From: Roseinatronobacter thiooxidans
GTDB taxonomy: Bacteria; Pseudomonadota; Alphaproteobacteria; Rhodobacterales; Rhodobacteraceae
NCBI RefSeq assembly: GCF_001870675.1
Contig: NZ_MEHT01000001.1
Span: forward strand, 124,001-188,000
Length of the DNA: 64,000 nt
Direction: 5' to 3'
Positions 1 through 8,241 of the stretch are shown here, piece by piece. The position numbers and the translations under genes are program-made. The notes beneath the pieces were generated by a model. That model worked only from the letters and a program-made list of their open reading frames with translations, did no database searches and had not been told where the DNA came from. Position 1 is the first letter of the stretch. The number at the start of each line of letters is the position of its first letter.

Positions 1-2235
1 ATCGCTTTGATCGACCGCGTTCTGAACAGATGCGGCAGGGACAGCGACCGACCATTCGCCCGCCGCATCTACCACAGCGGAAATCGTGAGCCCATCGGGG
101 TCTTCTGCGCTGGTCAGGGTTATCCGGACTTGCGCGCCCTCTGCCACGCCTGTTGTCGTGCCCGAGAAAGTTGCGCCATTCTCAAATGCCTCTAGCCCGA
201 CGATTGTACCATCAAGCGGGGTTTGTATCGTGACACTTGCCGCTGCCAGACCCAGTGTCTGTTGCGGGGCAGAGTTGCCTGCGCGGTCTGTGGCATTGGC
301 AAGAATAGTGGCATCCGCGCCTGCTGCCACTGGTGGCAGGTCAAGCGCAGGGATGGTCAGCGACCAAGTGCCCCCTGCGGCATCTGCGGTGAAGGATTGT
401 CCCGCAACCTGTAGCTGGACCTGTTCCACATCTGTATCGGTGGTGCCAGACAGCACCAAGGCGTTGCTGGCATTGACTGAACTTGTCAGGGTAAGGCCGG
501 GCGGTGTTGTATCCAATTCCACTGTTACAAGGGGTGCGGTGATGGGCGTGCCTTCGATCGTGGTTGTCGCCGTAATCGGAAGAACGCCATCCGCAAGCGT
601 GCCGACATTATCAAAACGCACCGTCCATGCGTTGTTTTCATCTGCGGTGATGGTTTGGGTCAGCGCGGTTTCGCCTGTGCCCAGCGTTACAGTCACCGGC
701 GCGCCTGCCAGCGCCACACCGGACACGTCAAAAGGATTGCCCACGGTGGTTGCGTTGATGAAACCGCCGCTTTCGGGTGATGTGATAACCAGCGCAGGGA
801 CCGAAAAATCGGTGGTGCTTGACGTGGCGGCACTGTCTGCATTGCCTGCCACATCCGAGACGGTGGCGCTGATTGCAATCTCGGCTTCGTCGTCAAGCGC
901 TTTGATCACATCCGCCAATATGTCAACGGACCAGCTGCCATCTTCCTCGACCTCGGTCTTATACTCCACACCATTGAAGGAAAGCGTCACCTCGCGCCCT
1001 GCTTCCACATCTGTTGTGGTGCCGGTGACGGTTACGCCGGTAAATGTGTTCAATGTCTCGATCACAACAGGGTTTATTGTAATCTCGGCACTGAAATCTG
1101 TGGCAAGCGTGGTTGTGGCCGGTTCTGCCGGATTGCCTGCTTTGTCCGAAACAGCGGCGGTGATGTCATAGCTCTCGCCATCGTCAAGGTCCAACGCGGC
1201 CAGATCCGCAGCAGGGATGGTCAGCGACCACGCTTCACCCTCGACAATGGCGGTGAATGTCTGGTCGTTGAAAGTGACGGTCACTTCCTGCCCGTCTTCG
1301 GCACCTTTGGCTGTGCCTTCGATTGTCAGGTCTGCGCCCGACTCGGCCTTGTTCAGAACATCATCGCCAGCGATTGGCGTATCGATGGTGATTTCAGGCG
1401 GGATTGTGTCGATGATAACAGAGGCAGACCCCGATGCGACAACTTCTGTGACTTCTTCAAAAACAGGCTCTGCATCTTCATCCTCGTTTTCTACCTCTAC
1501 AAGGCTGGTGCGTTTCACCTGAAAGCGGAGGGTTTGATTGCCTTGCACATCGGTAAGGTCCAGATCGTCGGGGAAGATGATGTTGCCATTCGCATCAATG
1601 GTAACTTCAACTTCCGGGCCATCATCACCGAATTTGATGAAAACCTGATCGCCCTCTTGCAGCGTAGGGAAAGAGCCGAAGATGCTTGTTGCCGTAACCG
1701 GCGACGCGTTCGTGAAGGCGCTTGCGTTGAACACAGGCAATTCCGGCGCGCTGTCGGAGGATGAGGAACCGCCCGCCGCCGCTGCGGCCAGCCCAAGCCC
1801 CGCCACTGCCGCCGCAGCGCCCGCGCCACCAAAGCCCGCACCGGCACCGGCACCTGCGGCACCGGATGCCGCACCGGATGCGACCAGTTCTGCCACCAGC
1901 TCTGCTGCGGCGGTGCTGATCAACAATGTCCCGTCAGCGGCCACCTGCACAGCCGATGCCGCCACCTGCACCTGCTGGCCATTGGCCAGTGTAAGTTGCG
2001 CGCTGCCATCGGCATTCAGCGCGACCGAGCGGACGCCTGCAATATCCAGCGCGTTGACCATGCCCATGGCAGTCTGCGCCTGTGCCAGCAAAGGCAGGGT
2101 CAGAACTGAAGCGCCAAGCCCGGACGCAATGCGGCGTTGATTTCTGGAAATCCACTTCTGGATGTATGCGCGCTTCTCCGCAGGGGACATGTCGTTGCGC
2201 AAATCAATGGTCAAATCCGGGTTGTGCTCGTTCAT
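1..2235 (-). CDS. Large Ig-repeat surface adhesin, BapA-like (N-terminal part; continues past the window start)
   Basis: The minus frame is open without a stop from the ATG at 2233-2235 to base 1, giving 745 codons, so the C-terminal part lies outside. AGAGGG precedes the ATG. The first 55 residues are charged (MNEHNPDLTIDLRNDMS...). Residues of about 55-110 form a short beta-rich segment (ADGSAQLTLANGQQVQVAAS), and about 120-165 is an Ala/Gly/Ser-rich hydrophobic linker. From about residue 270 onward, roughly 100-residue Ig-like repeats follow, with edges such as IDTIPPEITIDTP and a recurring DGSWSV or GEAWSL motif. The layout matches BapA-type adhesins exported by type I secretion, which carry a BapA prefix-like N-terminus and Ig repeats. 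The secretion signal would be in the missing part. No type I secretion gene is in the window. The long plus-strand ORFs here are antisense shadows. Confidence 0.85.
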   Translation of the reverse strand, partial: MNEHNPDLTIDLRNDMSPAEKRAYIQKWISRNQRRIASGLGASVLTLPLLAQAQTAMGMVNALDIAGVRSVALNADGSAQLTLANGQQVQVAASAVQVAADGTLLISTAAAELVAELVASGAASGAAGAGAGAGFGGAGAAAAVAGLGLAAAAAGGSSSSDSAPELPVFNASAFTNASPVTATSIFGSFPTLQEGDQVFIKFGDDGPEVEVTIDANGNIIFPDDLDLTDVQGNQTLRFQVKRTSLVEVENEDEDAEPVFEEVTEVVASGSASVIIDTIPPEITIDTPIAGDDVLNKAESGADLTIEGTAKGAEDGQEVTVTFNDQTFTAIVEGEAWSLTIPAADLAALDLDDGESYDITAAVSDKAGNPAEPATTTLATDFSAEITINPVVIETLNTFTGVTVTGTTTDVEAGREVTLSFNGVEYKTEVEEDGSWSVDILADVIKALDDEAEIAISATVSDVAGNADSAATSSTTDFSVPALVITSPESGGFINATTVGNPFDVSGVALAGAPVTVTLGTGETALTQTITADENNAWTVRFDNVGTLADGVLPITATTTIEGTPITAPLVTVELDTTPPGLTLTSSVNASNALVLSGTTDTDVEQVQLQVAGQSFTADAAGGTWSLTIPALDLPPVAAGADATILANATDRAGNSAPQQTLGLAAASVTIQTPLDGTIVGLEAFENGATFSGTTTGVAEGAQVRITLTSAEDPDGLTISAVVDAAGEWSVAVPAASVQNAVDQSD

Positions 2236-2566
2236 AAGAACCCTCTTTCTGTGATGTGAATTTTTTAAAAAACTTTGTTCGTTCCGGCGCACATTTACAC
2301 AGTGCAGGCTTCAATTAAAGTACTGTTCGCGCGGTTCTTCTGTTTTTTTGGCGGGCCGTGGCATGAAGGCTATCACCTTTTCGCACGGGCAAGGGGCCTG
2401 ACTTGCCACAGGGCCTGCCTGCCCATGCGCCACCCTTGTGGTTGATCTATGGGCACATAGCGCATGGCCAGCAGCAGGGCGCGGTTATCGGCAACTCTCT
2501 GCCTTGTGTTGCGCGCGTGAGCAAATCGTATCTTCCGCTTTGCTGCAAATGCGATATCTACAGCGT
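2236..2566. other. Intergenic region between the adhesin gene and lolA
   Basis: These 331 bases lie upstream of two divergent genes. The part next to the adhesin (about 2255-2350) is AT-richer than its surroundings and has T-runs, so it probably holds the adhesin promoter. I could not pick a convincing -35/-10 pair. An in-frame extension of lolA to 2438 exists but lacks a signal-peptide-like start. I see no other gene. Confidence 0.5.
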
Positions 2567-3172
2567 ATGAGTATCACACGCCGTTCCCTGTTATTGTCCT
2601 TGCCAGCGCTAGCGCTGGTTACCCCCGCTTTTGCCCAAGCGATCCCGCTGTCCGAGATATCGCGGTATTTTAACAGCTTCTCGACCGCGCAGGGCGAATT
2701 CACCCAGATCAACCCCGATGGCAGCCTTGCGACAGGCCGTATCTTTATCCGGCGGCCGGGCCGTGTGCGGTTTGAATATGACCCGCCAGAGCAGTCGCTT
2801 GTCATGGCGGGCGGTGGTCAGGTTGCGGTGTTTGACGGGCGGTCCAATCAGGGGCCGAACCAATACCCGCTGCGCCAAACCCCGCTGAACCTGATACTGG
2901 AACAGAATGTGGATTTCGAAAACCGGCGCATGGTTGTGGGCCACACTCAGGATGGTGACACCACCAGCATTGTCGCCCAGGACCCCGAAAACCCGCAATA
3001 CGGGTCAATCCGGCTGGTCTTCTCGGCCAACCCGACAGAGCTGCGTCAATGGGTGATCCGCGATGACACGGGTGCAGAGACGAATGTGATCTTGGGCAAC
3101 ATGCAGTTTGGCGGCACATTATCCGCGCGCCTGTTCAACATTTCTGCCGAAGCAGAAGCGCGCCGCCGGTAA
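2567..3172 (+). CDS. lolA: Outer-membrane lipoprotein carrier protein LolA
   Basis: LolA is a periplasmic chaperone that takes lipoproteins from the LolCDE complex in the inner membrane and delivers them to the outer membrane. The 201-residue product starts with a signal peptide (MSITRRSLLLSLPALALVTP, cleavage after AFA). The mature part has the LolA pattern of an early 'FNSFSTAQGEFTQ' strand, 'GRIFIRRPGRVRFEY' and 'PLNLIL'. The ATG at 2567 is chosen because it begins the signal peptide; longer in-frame starts back to 2438 would bury it. It ends two bases before the 3' end of convergent maiA, with no visible terminator between them. Confidence 0.9.
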   Translation: MSITRRSLLLSLPALALVTPAFAQAIPLSEISRYFNSFSTAQGEFTQINPDGSLATGRIFIRRPGRVRFEYDPPEQSLVMAGGGQVAVFDGRSNQGPNQYPLRQTPLNLILEQNVDFENRRMVVGHTQDGDTTSIVAQDPENPQYGSIRLVFSANPTELRQWVIRDDTGAETNVILGNMQFGGTLSARLFNISAEAEARRR

Positions 3173-3174
3173 GG

Positions 3175-3801
3175 TCAGGGCGCAAGCGCATCGGGATGCG
3201 CGCGCCTGACGGCATCCAGCGCCAGCATGGCGCGTTCAATCGCGGTAATGCGCGGGAAATGTGCCAGATCAACCCCCCAGCGCCGCGCATTATAGATTTG
3301 CGGCAGCAGGCAGATATCGGCCAGCGTGACGGCATTTCCATGGCAGAACTGTCCGGTCTGCGGATGGTCCAGCAGCGCATCAACCGCCGCCAGCCCCGGC
3401 CCGATATGGTCTTGCATCCAGCGTTCCAGCGTATGCGCCCCGCCTGATGCAGCAACCGCATTCTGCGCCACGCGCATGTTGCAGACCGGCTGAATCTCCA
3501 TCGCAATGGCCATAGACAGGGCACGCACACGCGCGCGCGCCACTGCGGACTGCGGCAACCAACCGGCGGCAAATTCCTCGTTCAGGTATTCCAGTATTGC
3601 CAGCGATTGCGTCAGCATATGTCCGTCAATTTCCAGCGTCGGAACCATGCCTTGCGGGTTGCGCGCCAAATTCTGCGGGCTGCCCTGTTCCTGTGCGGTC
3701 AGGTCAAGCGGCACACGGTCATAGGGCAGCCCCAACAGGTTCAGCCCGATCCGCACGCGGTAAGACGAAGACGACTGCCAATAGTCATAAAGCCGGATCA
3801 T
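3175..3801 (-). CDS. maiA: Maleylacetoacetate isomerase (zeta-class glutathione transferase)
   Basis: It isomerises 4-maleylacetoacetate to 4-fumarylacetoacetate with glutathione as cofactor, the step between HmgA and FahA. The 208-residue product has the zeta-GST active-site motif near residue 9, here SSSSYRVRIGL; the usual SSCS cysteine is replaced by serine. A glutathione-binding 'TQSLAILEYL' lies near residue 60, and the C-terminal half is helical. The ATG at 3801 starts MIRLYDYW, the normal zeta-GST N-terminus; upstream in-frame codons read into the promoter. It is divergent from hmgA, about 100 bp away, so the two probably share a control region. The neighbourhood makes maleylacetoacetate isomerase more likely than a generic GST. 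Confidence 0.9.
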   Translation of the reverse strand: MIRLYDYWQSSSSYRVRIGLNLLGLPYDRVPLDLTAQEQGSPQNLARNPQGMVPTLEIDGHMLTQSLAILEYLNEEFAAGWLPQSAVARARVRALSMAIAMEIQPVCNMRVAQNAVAASGGAHTLERWMQDHIGPGLAAVDALLDHPQTGQFCHGNAVTLADICLLPQIYNARRWGVDLAHFPRITAIERAMLALDAVRRAHPDALAP

Positions 3802-3838
3802 GCCGCCCCCAATTCCATACCCCTTTGGCACGAGTAGC

Positions 3839-3867
3839 TTGACATAGTTGCAAATGCAACCAATAAG
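3839..3867 (+). promoter_or_regulatory. Putative hmgA promoter with an inverted-repeat operator in the spacer
   Basis: A consensus -35 hexamer TTGACA lies at 3839-3844 and an AATAAG -10-like hexamer at 3862-3867, 17 bp apart. The spacer contains a 6-bp inverted repeat with a two-base centre, GTTGCA-AA-TGCAAC (3847-3860). An operator between the hexamers would block RNA polymerase, as expected for repression by a MarR- or IclR-type regulator. The regulator is not identifiable here. Hexamers and repeat are seen directly; the function is inferred. Confidence 0.6.
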
Positions 3868-3902
3868 AGGGGGCCAGATATTCATTGAACAAGGGGGCTG
3901 CC

Positions 3903-5264
3903 ATGACACGCCATGAACTGCCACAAGGAATGGTGCGCGCGCCATCGCTGACTGGTCCTAATGACGGGTATATGCCCGGCTTCGGCAATGACTTTGAAAC
4001 CGAAGCCCTGCCCGGTGCGCTGCCCCAAGGCATGAACAGCCCCCAGAAATGCGCATATGGTCTATATGGCGAGCAACTCTCTGGCACCGCCTTTACCGCG
4101 CCCAGCCACCAGAATGAACGCACATGGTGCTACCGCATCCGCCCCTCGGTCAAGCATTCGGGGCGCTATGCGAAACTTGACCTGCCCTATTGGAAATCCG
4201 CGCCCTGCATCGACCCCGATGTGATCAGCCTTGGCCAGTACCGTTGGGACCCTGTACCGCATGGCGACCAGCCCCTAAGCTGGCTGACAGGGATGCGCAC
4301 CATGACCACCGCAGGCGATGTGAACACCCAAGTGGGCATGGCAACCCATATCTATCTGGTGACGCAATCCATGGTGGATGAGTATTTCTATTCCGCCGAC
4401 AGCGAGATGCTGATTGTCCCGCAAGAAGGCCGCCTACGCTTTTGCACCGAACTGGGCGTGATCGATCTGGAACCGAAGGAAATCGCCATCATACCGCGCG
4501 GGCTGGTCTACCGCGTCGAGGTGCTGGACGGGCCGTGCCGCGGCTTTGTCTGCGAGAATTACGGCCAGAAATTTGAATTGCCGGGCCGTGGGCCGATTGG
4601 CGCCAATTGCATGGCCAACCGGCGCGATTTCAAAACCCCCGTGGCCGCCTTTGAAGACCGCGAAACCCCGTCCACCCTGACCATCAAATGGTGTGGCCAG
4701 TTCCATAGCTGCGAAATCGGGCATTCGCCGCTGGATGTGGTTGCATGGCACGGCAATTACGCGCCGGTGAAATACGACCTGCGCACCTATTGCCCTGTGG
4801 GCGCGATCCTGTTCGACCACCCCGACCCGTCCATCTTCACTGTGCTGACGGCCCCCTCGGGTGTGCCGGGCACTGCAAATATCGATTTCGTTCTGTTCCG
4901 CGAACGCTGGATGGTGGCCGAAAACACTTTCCGCCCGCCATGGTATCACAAGAACATCATGTCAGAACTGATGGGCAATATTTACGGCCAGTATGACGCC
5001 AAGCCCCAAGGCTTTGTGCCGGGCGGTATGTCGCTGCATAACATGATGCTGCCTCACGGGCCGGATAACAAAGCGTTCGAAGGGGCCTCGAACGCCGATT
5101 TGCAGCCCGAGAAGCTGGACAACACAATGTCCTTCATGTTCGAGACGCGCTTTCCACAGCACCTGACGCCATTTGCCGCCAATGAAGCCCCCTTGCAGGA
5201 TGACTATATCGACTGCTGGGACAGTCTGGAGAAAAAGTTTGACGGCACGCCGGGGGTCAAGTGA
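3903..5264 (+). CDS. hmgA: Homogentisate 1,2-dioxygenase
   Basis: This Fe(II) enzyme opens the ring of homogentisate to 4-maleylacetoacetate, the central step of tyrosine and phenylalanine breakdown. The 453-residue product has the family N-terminus ([20 protein letters not shown]). The iron ligands are H349 and E355 in [12 protein letters not shown] and H385 in MLPHGPD, with the same spacing as the known His-Glu-His set (6 and 36 residues). AAGGGGG lies five bases before the ATG at 3903; an earlier in-frame TTG at 3885 would leave no ribosome-binding site. It is the first plus-strand gene of the homogentisate block and faces away from maiA. Confidence 0.97.
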   Translation: MTRHELPQGMVRAPSLTGPNDGYMPGFGNDFETEALPGALPQGMNSPQKCAYGLYGEQLSGTAFTAPSHQNERTWCYRIRPSVKHSGRYAKLDLPYWKSAPCIDPDVISLGQYRWDPVPHGDQPLSWLTGMRTMTTAGDVNTQVGMATHIYLVTQSMVDEYFYSADSEMLIVPQEGRLRFCTELGVIDLEPKEIAIIPRGLVYRVEVLDGPCRGFVCENYGQKFELPGRGPIGANCMANRRDFKTPVAAFEDRETPSTLTIKWCGQFHSCEIGHSPLDVVAWHGNYAPVKYDLRTYCPVGAILFDHPDPSIFTVLTAPSGVPGTANIDFVLFRERWMVAENTFRPPWYHKNIMSELMGNIYGQYDAKPQGFVPGGMSLHNMMLPHGPDNKAFEGASNADLQPEKLDNTMSFMFETRFPQHLTPFAANEAPLQDDYIDCWDSLEKKFDGTPGVK

Positions 5265-5308
5265 CCCCGCGCCAGACCGCCCCTTCCTTGCGCGACAGCG
5301 CCGCCGCT

Positions 5309-5761
5309 TCAGGCGGCGGCCTGCACCATCGCATCGATCTTGCCGATATTGATCAGGATCGCTTCGCGCTGGGTCTTCAGCGCCTCCAGCTCGGCCAGTT
5401 TGAACGCACCGGCCGCGATTTCGGCTTCGCGCAGCGTGTCGTCATAGACTTCAAGCAGGCGCTTTTCGCCATCACGCAGGCCGGGCAGCAGGCTTTCTTC
5501 ATCTGCCGTAATCATGAACCGCGCATTCAGCACGATCTTGTGCACGACACTCATATAAGACCCGTCCGCATCGGGGCGCGCGCCGCGCTCCAGCAACAGG
5601 CCCGCGATGTCATGCGCATGGGTCATATGCCTGCGCTTCAACTCGGCGCACAGGGTGCCAACCTGGTCACGCTTGGCAATTTCGGCGGCATCGTCATAGC
5701 CCTTCACGGCGTCCACAACGGTCGTATACAAGGTCGAGAGAGTTTCAACAGGTGTTGGCAT
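5309..5761 (-). CDS. PA2169-type four-helix-bundle protein (DUF2383)
   Basis: The 150-residue product is almost wholly helical, with no signal peptide or membrane segment. It starts MPTPVETLSTLYTTVVDAVK and carries regularly spaced Glu, Asp and His residues, as in the ferritin-like DUF2383/PA2169 family. Members are small bundles often linked to stress, but no reaction is established. The gene lies antisense between hmgA and fahA and interrupts the otherwise co-directional block. It has its own start facing fahA, 122 bp away. Family assignment is by remembered sequence pattern. Confidence 0.75.
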   Translation of the reverse strand: MPTPVETLSTLYTTVVDAVKGYDDAAEIAKRDQVGTLCAELKRRHMTHAHDIAGLLLERGARPDADGSYMSVVHKIVLNARFMITADEESLLPGLRDGEKRLLEVYDDTLREAEIAAGAFKLAELEALKTQREAILINIGKIDAMVQAAA

Positions 5762-5883
5762 CGGCTGTTCCTATCGTGTCTGATGGGTATGTTGGGTAAC
5801 TGCGCAAGACGGGTTTGGGTTCCGTCACTGCGCGCGATACAGGCGCAACTGGCCGCATCGGCACCCCGGATAAGGAACAGGCA

Positions 5884-7134
5884 ATGCCCTTGACCCGCGC
5901 ATGGCTTGACAGCGCAAACCAGCCGGATTGCGACTTTCCACTGAACAACCTGCCCTTGGGCGTGTTCACCGCCAAGGGCGCGCGCCGCTGTGGTGTGGCA
6001 ATCGGCGACCGGATCGTAGACGCCACAGGGCTGGAGGGGGCAGGGCTGCTGCGCCTTGCCGATACGCCCGTGCTGGACCAGCCCGCTTGGAACGCGCTGA
6101 TGGGCCTTGGGCCAGCGGCATGGGCCAGCCTGCGCGCGCAACTAACCGCGCTGCTGCGCGAAGGCGCGCCGGATCAGCACCGCATCGCCCCCTTTCTGCA
6201 CCCGATGGCGGGGGCAGAATTGCACATGCCCTTCACTGTTGCGGAATTCACCGATTTCTACGCAAGCCGCCACCACGCCACCAATGTCGGCACCATGTTT
6301 CGGGGTGCCGAAAACGCGCTGCCGCCGAACTGGCTGCATATTCCGATTGGCTATAATGGGCGTGCGTCGTCTGTTGTGGTGTCCGGCACCAGCGTGCGCC
6401 GCCCTTGGGGGCAGGTGAGAACACCGGATGAACCAGCCCCCCGCTTCGCCCCCTCGGCGCGGTTCGATCTGGAACTGGAACTGGGCGCGATCATAGGCCA
6501 ACCCTCAAACGGGCCGGTGAGCGTGGCGCAGGCCGATCAGATGATCTTCGGCTATGTGCTGCTGAACGATTGGTCCGCGCGCGATATACAGGCGTGGGAA
6601 TACCAACCGCTTGGCCCGTTCCAGTCCAAGGCCACCGCCACCAGCATCAGCCCATGGATCATCATGCGCGCCGCACTCGACCCGTTCCGCACCCCCACCC
6701 CTGCGCGCGACGTCCCGCTTCTGCCCCATCTCGCCGAACCCGGCCCCCTGCTCTATGACATCGACCTTCAAATCGACCTGACCCCGCAAGGCGGGCAACC
6801 CACACAAATCGCGCGCACCAATTACCGCGAGATGTATTATTCCAGCGCGCAGCAACTGGCCCATCACACCACCAGCGGCTGCCCCATGCGCGTGGGCGAT
6901 CTGTTGGGGTCCGGCACCATATCCGGCCCCACCAAAGACAGTTGCGGCAGCCTGCTGGAACTCAGCTGGGGCGGAAAGACACCGCTGAACATCGGCCCCC
7001 TCACCCGCAGCTTTCTGGAAGATGGCGACACCATCACCCTGCGCGGCGCGGCCATTGGCGATGGCTACCGCATAGGGTTTGGCACCTGCGAAGGAACCCT
7101 GCTGCCCGCGCTGCCAGACCCTTACGGCAGCTGA
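5884..7134 (+). CDS. fahA: Fumarylacetoacetase
   Basis: It hydrolyses 4-fumarylacetoacetate to fumarate and acetoacetate, the last step of homogentisate breakdown. The 416-residue product has the two-domain FAH layout: a small N-terminal domain to about residue 115, then the catalytic barrel with FTDFYASRHHATNVG (catalytic His and metal-binding Asp), NWLHIPIGYNGRASS, and the metal ligands in FDLELELGAIIG and LLNDWSARDIQAWEY. AAGGAA precedes the ATG at 5884; the upstream in-frame ORF part lacks family similarity. It follows hmgA after the antisense DUF2383 gene. The next gene starts 74 bases downstream in the same direction. Confidence 0.95.
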   Translation: MPLTRAWLDSANQPDCDFPLNNLPLGVFTAKGARRCGVAIGDRIVDATGLEGAGLLRLADTPVLDQPAWNALMGLGPAAWASLRAQLTALLREGAPDQHRIAPFLHPMAGAELHMPFTVAEFTDFYASRHHATNVGTMFRGAENALPPNWLHIPIGYNGRASSVVVSGTSVRRPWGQVRTPDEPAPRFAPSARFDLELELGAIIGQPSNGPVSVAQADQMIFGYVLLNDWSARDIQAWEYQPLGPFQSKATATSISPWIIMRAALDPFRTPTPARDVPLLPHLAEPGPLLYDIDLQIDLTPQGGQPTQIARTNYREMYYSSAQQLAHHTTSGCPMRVGDLLGSGTISGPTKDSCGSLLELSWGGKTPLNIGPLTRSFLEDGDTITLRGAAIGDGYRIGFGTCEGTLLPALPDPYGS

Positions 7135-7208
7135 CATTTTCTTGCGGAAAATACTCCCGCCGGAGGCATCCGCCCTCTCAACCGGCGCAACAGATGAAGG
7201 AAAGACCC

Positions 7209-8159
7209 ATGGCCAAAGCTTTTGCCTCTCAGGGCGACATGACCGAGAAAAAGACCAGCTTCACCGAAATCGGGCGCGGGCTATATGCGTTCACCGCCGA
7301 AGGGGACCCCAATTCCGGCGTCATCATCGGCGATGACAGCGTCATGGTGATCGAGGCGCAGGCCACCCCGCGCTTGGCGCAAAAGGTGATCGATTGCATT
7401 CGCAGCGTCACGGACAAACCCATCAGCCATCTGGCGCTGACGCATTATCACGCCGTGCGGGTGCTGGGCGCTTCTGCCTATAACGCCCCGCAAATCCTGA
7501 TGTCGGACGCCGCGCGCGCCATGGTCGTGGAACGCGGGCAGGAAGATTGGGACAGCGAGTTTCAACGCTTCCCGCGCCTGTTTCAGGGCCATGAGAGCAT
7601 TCCGGGCCTGACATGGCCCACCACCACCTTTCAAAACCGCATGAGCGTGTATCTGGGCCACCGCCGCGTGGACCTGATGCATCTGGGCCGCGCGCATACC
7701 GCAGGCGATATCGTCATCCATGTGCCTGATGAAAATGTCATGTTCACAGGCGATATCGTCGAGTATCACTCGGCCTGCTATTGCGGCGACGGGCATTATA
7801 ACGACTGGTCCGGCACGCTGGATGCGATCAAGGCCTATGGGGTAGACGCCATCGCACCGGGGCGCGGTGACGCGCTTATGGGCCGCGAGATGGTGGATAC
7901 CGCGATTGAAAACACCCGCGACTTTGTCACCTCGACCTATGCGCCCGCTGCGAAAGTCGCCGCGCGCGGGGGCAGCCTGAAAGACGCGTGGGACGCTGTG
8001 CGCGCGGAATGCGACCCGAAATTCGCGGATTACGCGATTTACGAGCATTGCCTGCCCTTCAACGTCGCCCGCGCCTATGACGAGGCGCGCGGCATTGCCA
8101 CGCCCCGCATCTGGACCGCCGCGCGCGATCTGGAAATGTGGCAGGCGCTTCAGGACTGA
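7209..8159 (+). CDS. Metallo-beta-lactamase-fold protein with an incomplete metal motif
   Basis: The 316-residue product has the MBL fold order: an N-terminal beta segment (GVIIGDDSVMVIEAQAT), a histidine motif near residue 79, then HTAGDIVIHVPDENVMFTGDIV, which supplies the later His and the bridging Asp. The signature THxHxDH reads T-H79-Y-H81-A-V83-R84, so the Asp and His that normally bind the second metal are Val and Arg. Later ligands look intact, so it may bind one metal or act differently. AAGGAA lies before the ATG. It sits between fahA and the monooxygenase pair, which suggests a role in aromatic catabolism, but the substrate is unknown. Confidence 0.85.
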   Translation: MAKAFASQGDMTEKKTSFTEIGRGLYAFTAEGDPNSGVIIGDDSVMVIEAQATPRLAQKVIDCIRSVTDKPISHLALTHYHAVRVLGASAYNAPQILMSDAARAMVVERGQEDWDSEFQRFPRLFQGHESIPGLTWPTTTFQNRMSVYLGHRRVDLMHLGRAHTAGDIVIHVPDENVMFTGDIVEYHSACYCGDGHYNDWSGTLDAIKAYGVDAIAPGRGDALMGREMVDTAIENTRDFVTSTYAPAAKVAARGGSLKDAWDAVRAECDPKFADYAIYEHCLPFNVARAYDEARGIATPRIWTAARDLEMWQALQD

Positions 8160-8241
8160 CGCGTTGCGGGGCTTGACCAGAGTCATTGCCCCGCATCTGC
8201 CGCCTGTGTTCAGTTTGGCCCGTATTTGACCGCGAGGGATC

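Noticed and set aside
86-2140. Long plus-strand ORFs (for example 86-1171) opposite the adhesin
   Set aside because: They are antisense to a minus frame that is open throughout and has clear Ig repeats; composition is biased Ser/Ala/Val as expected of shadows.
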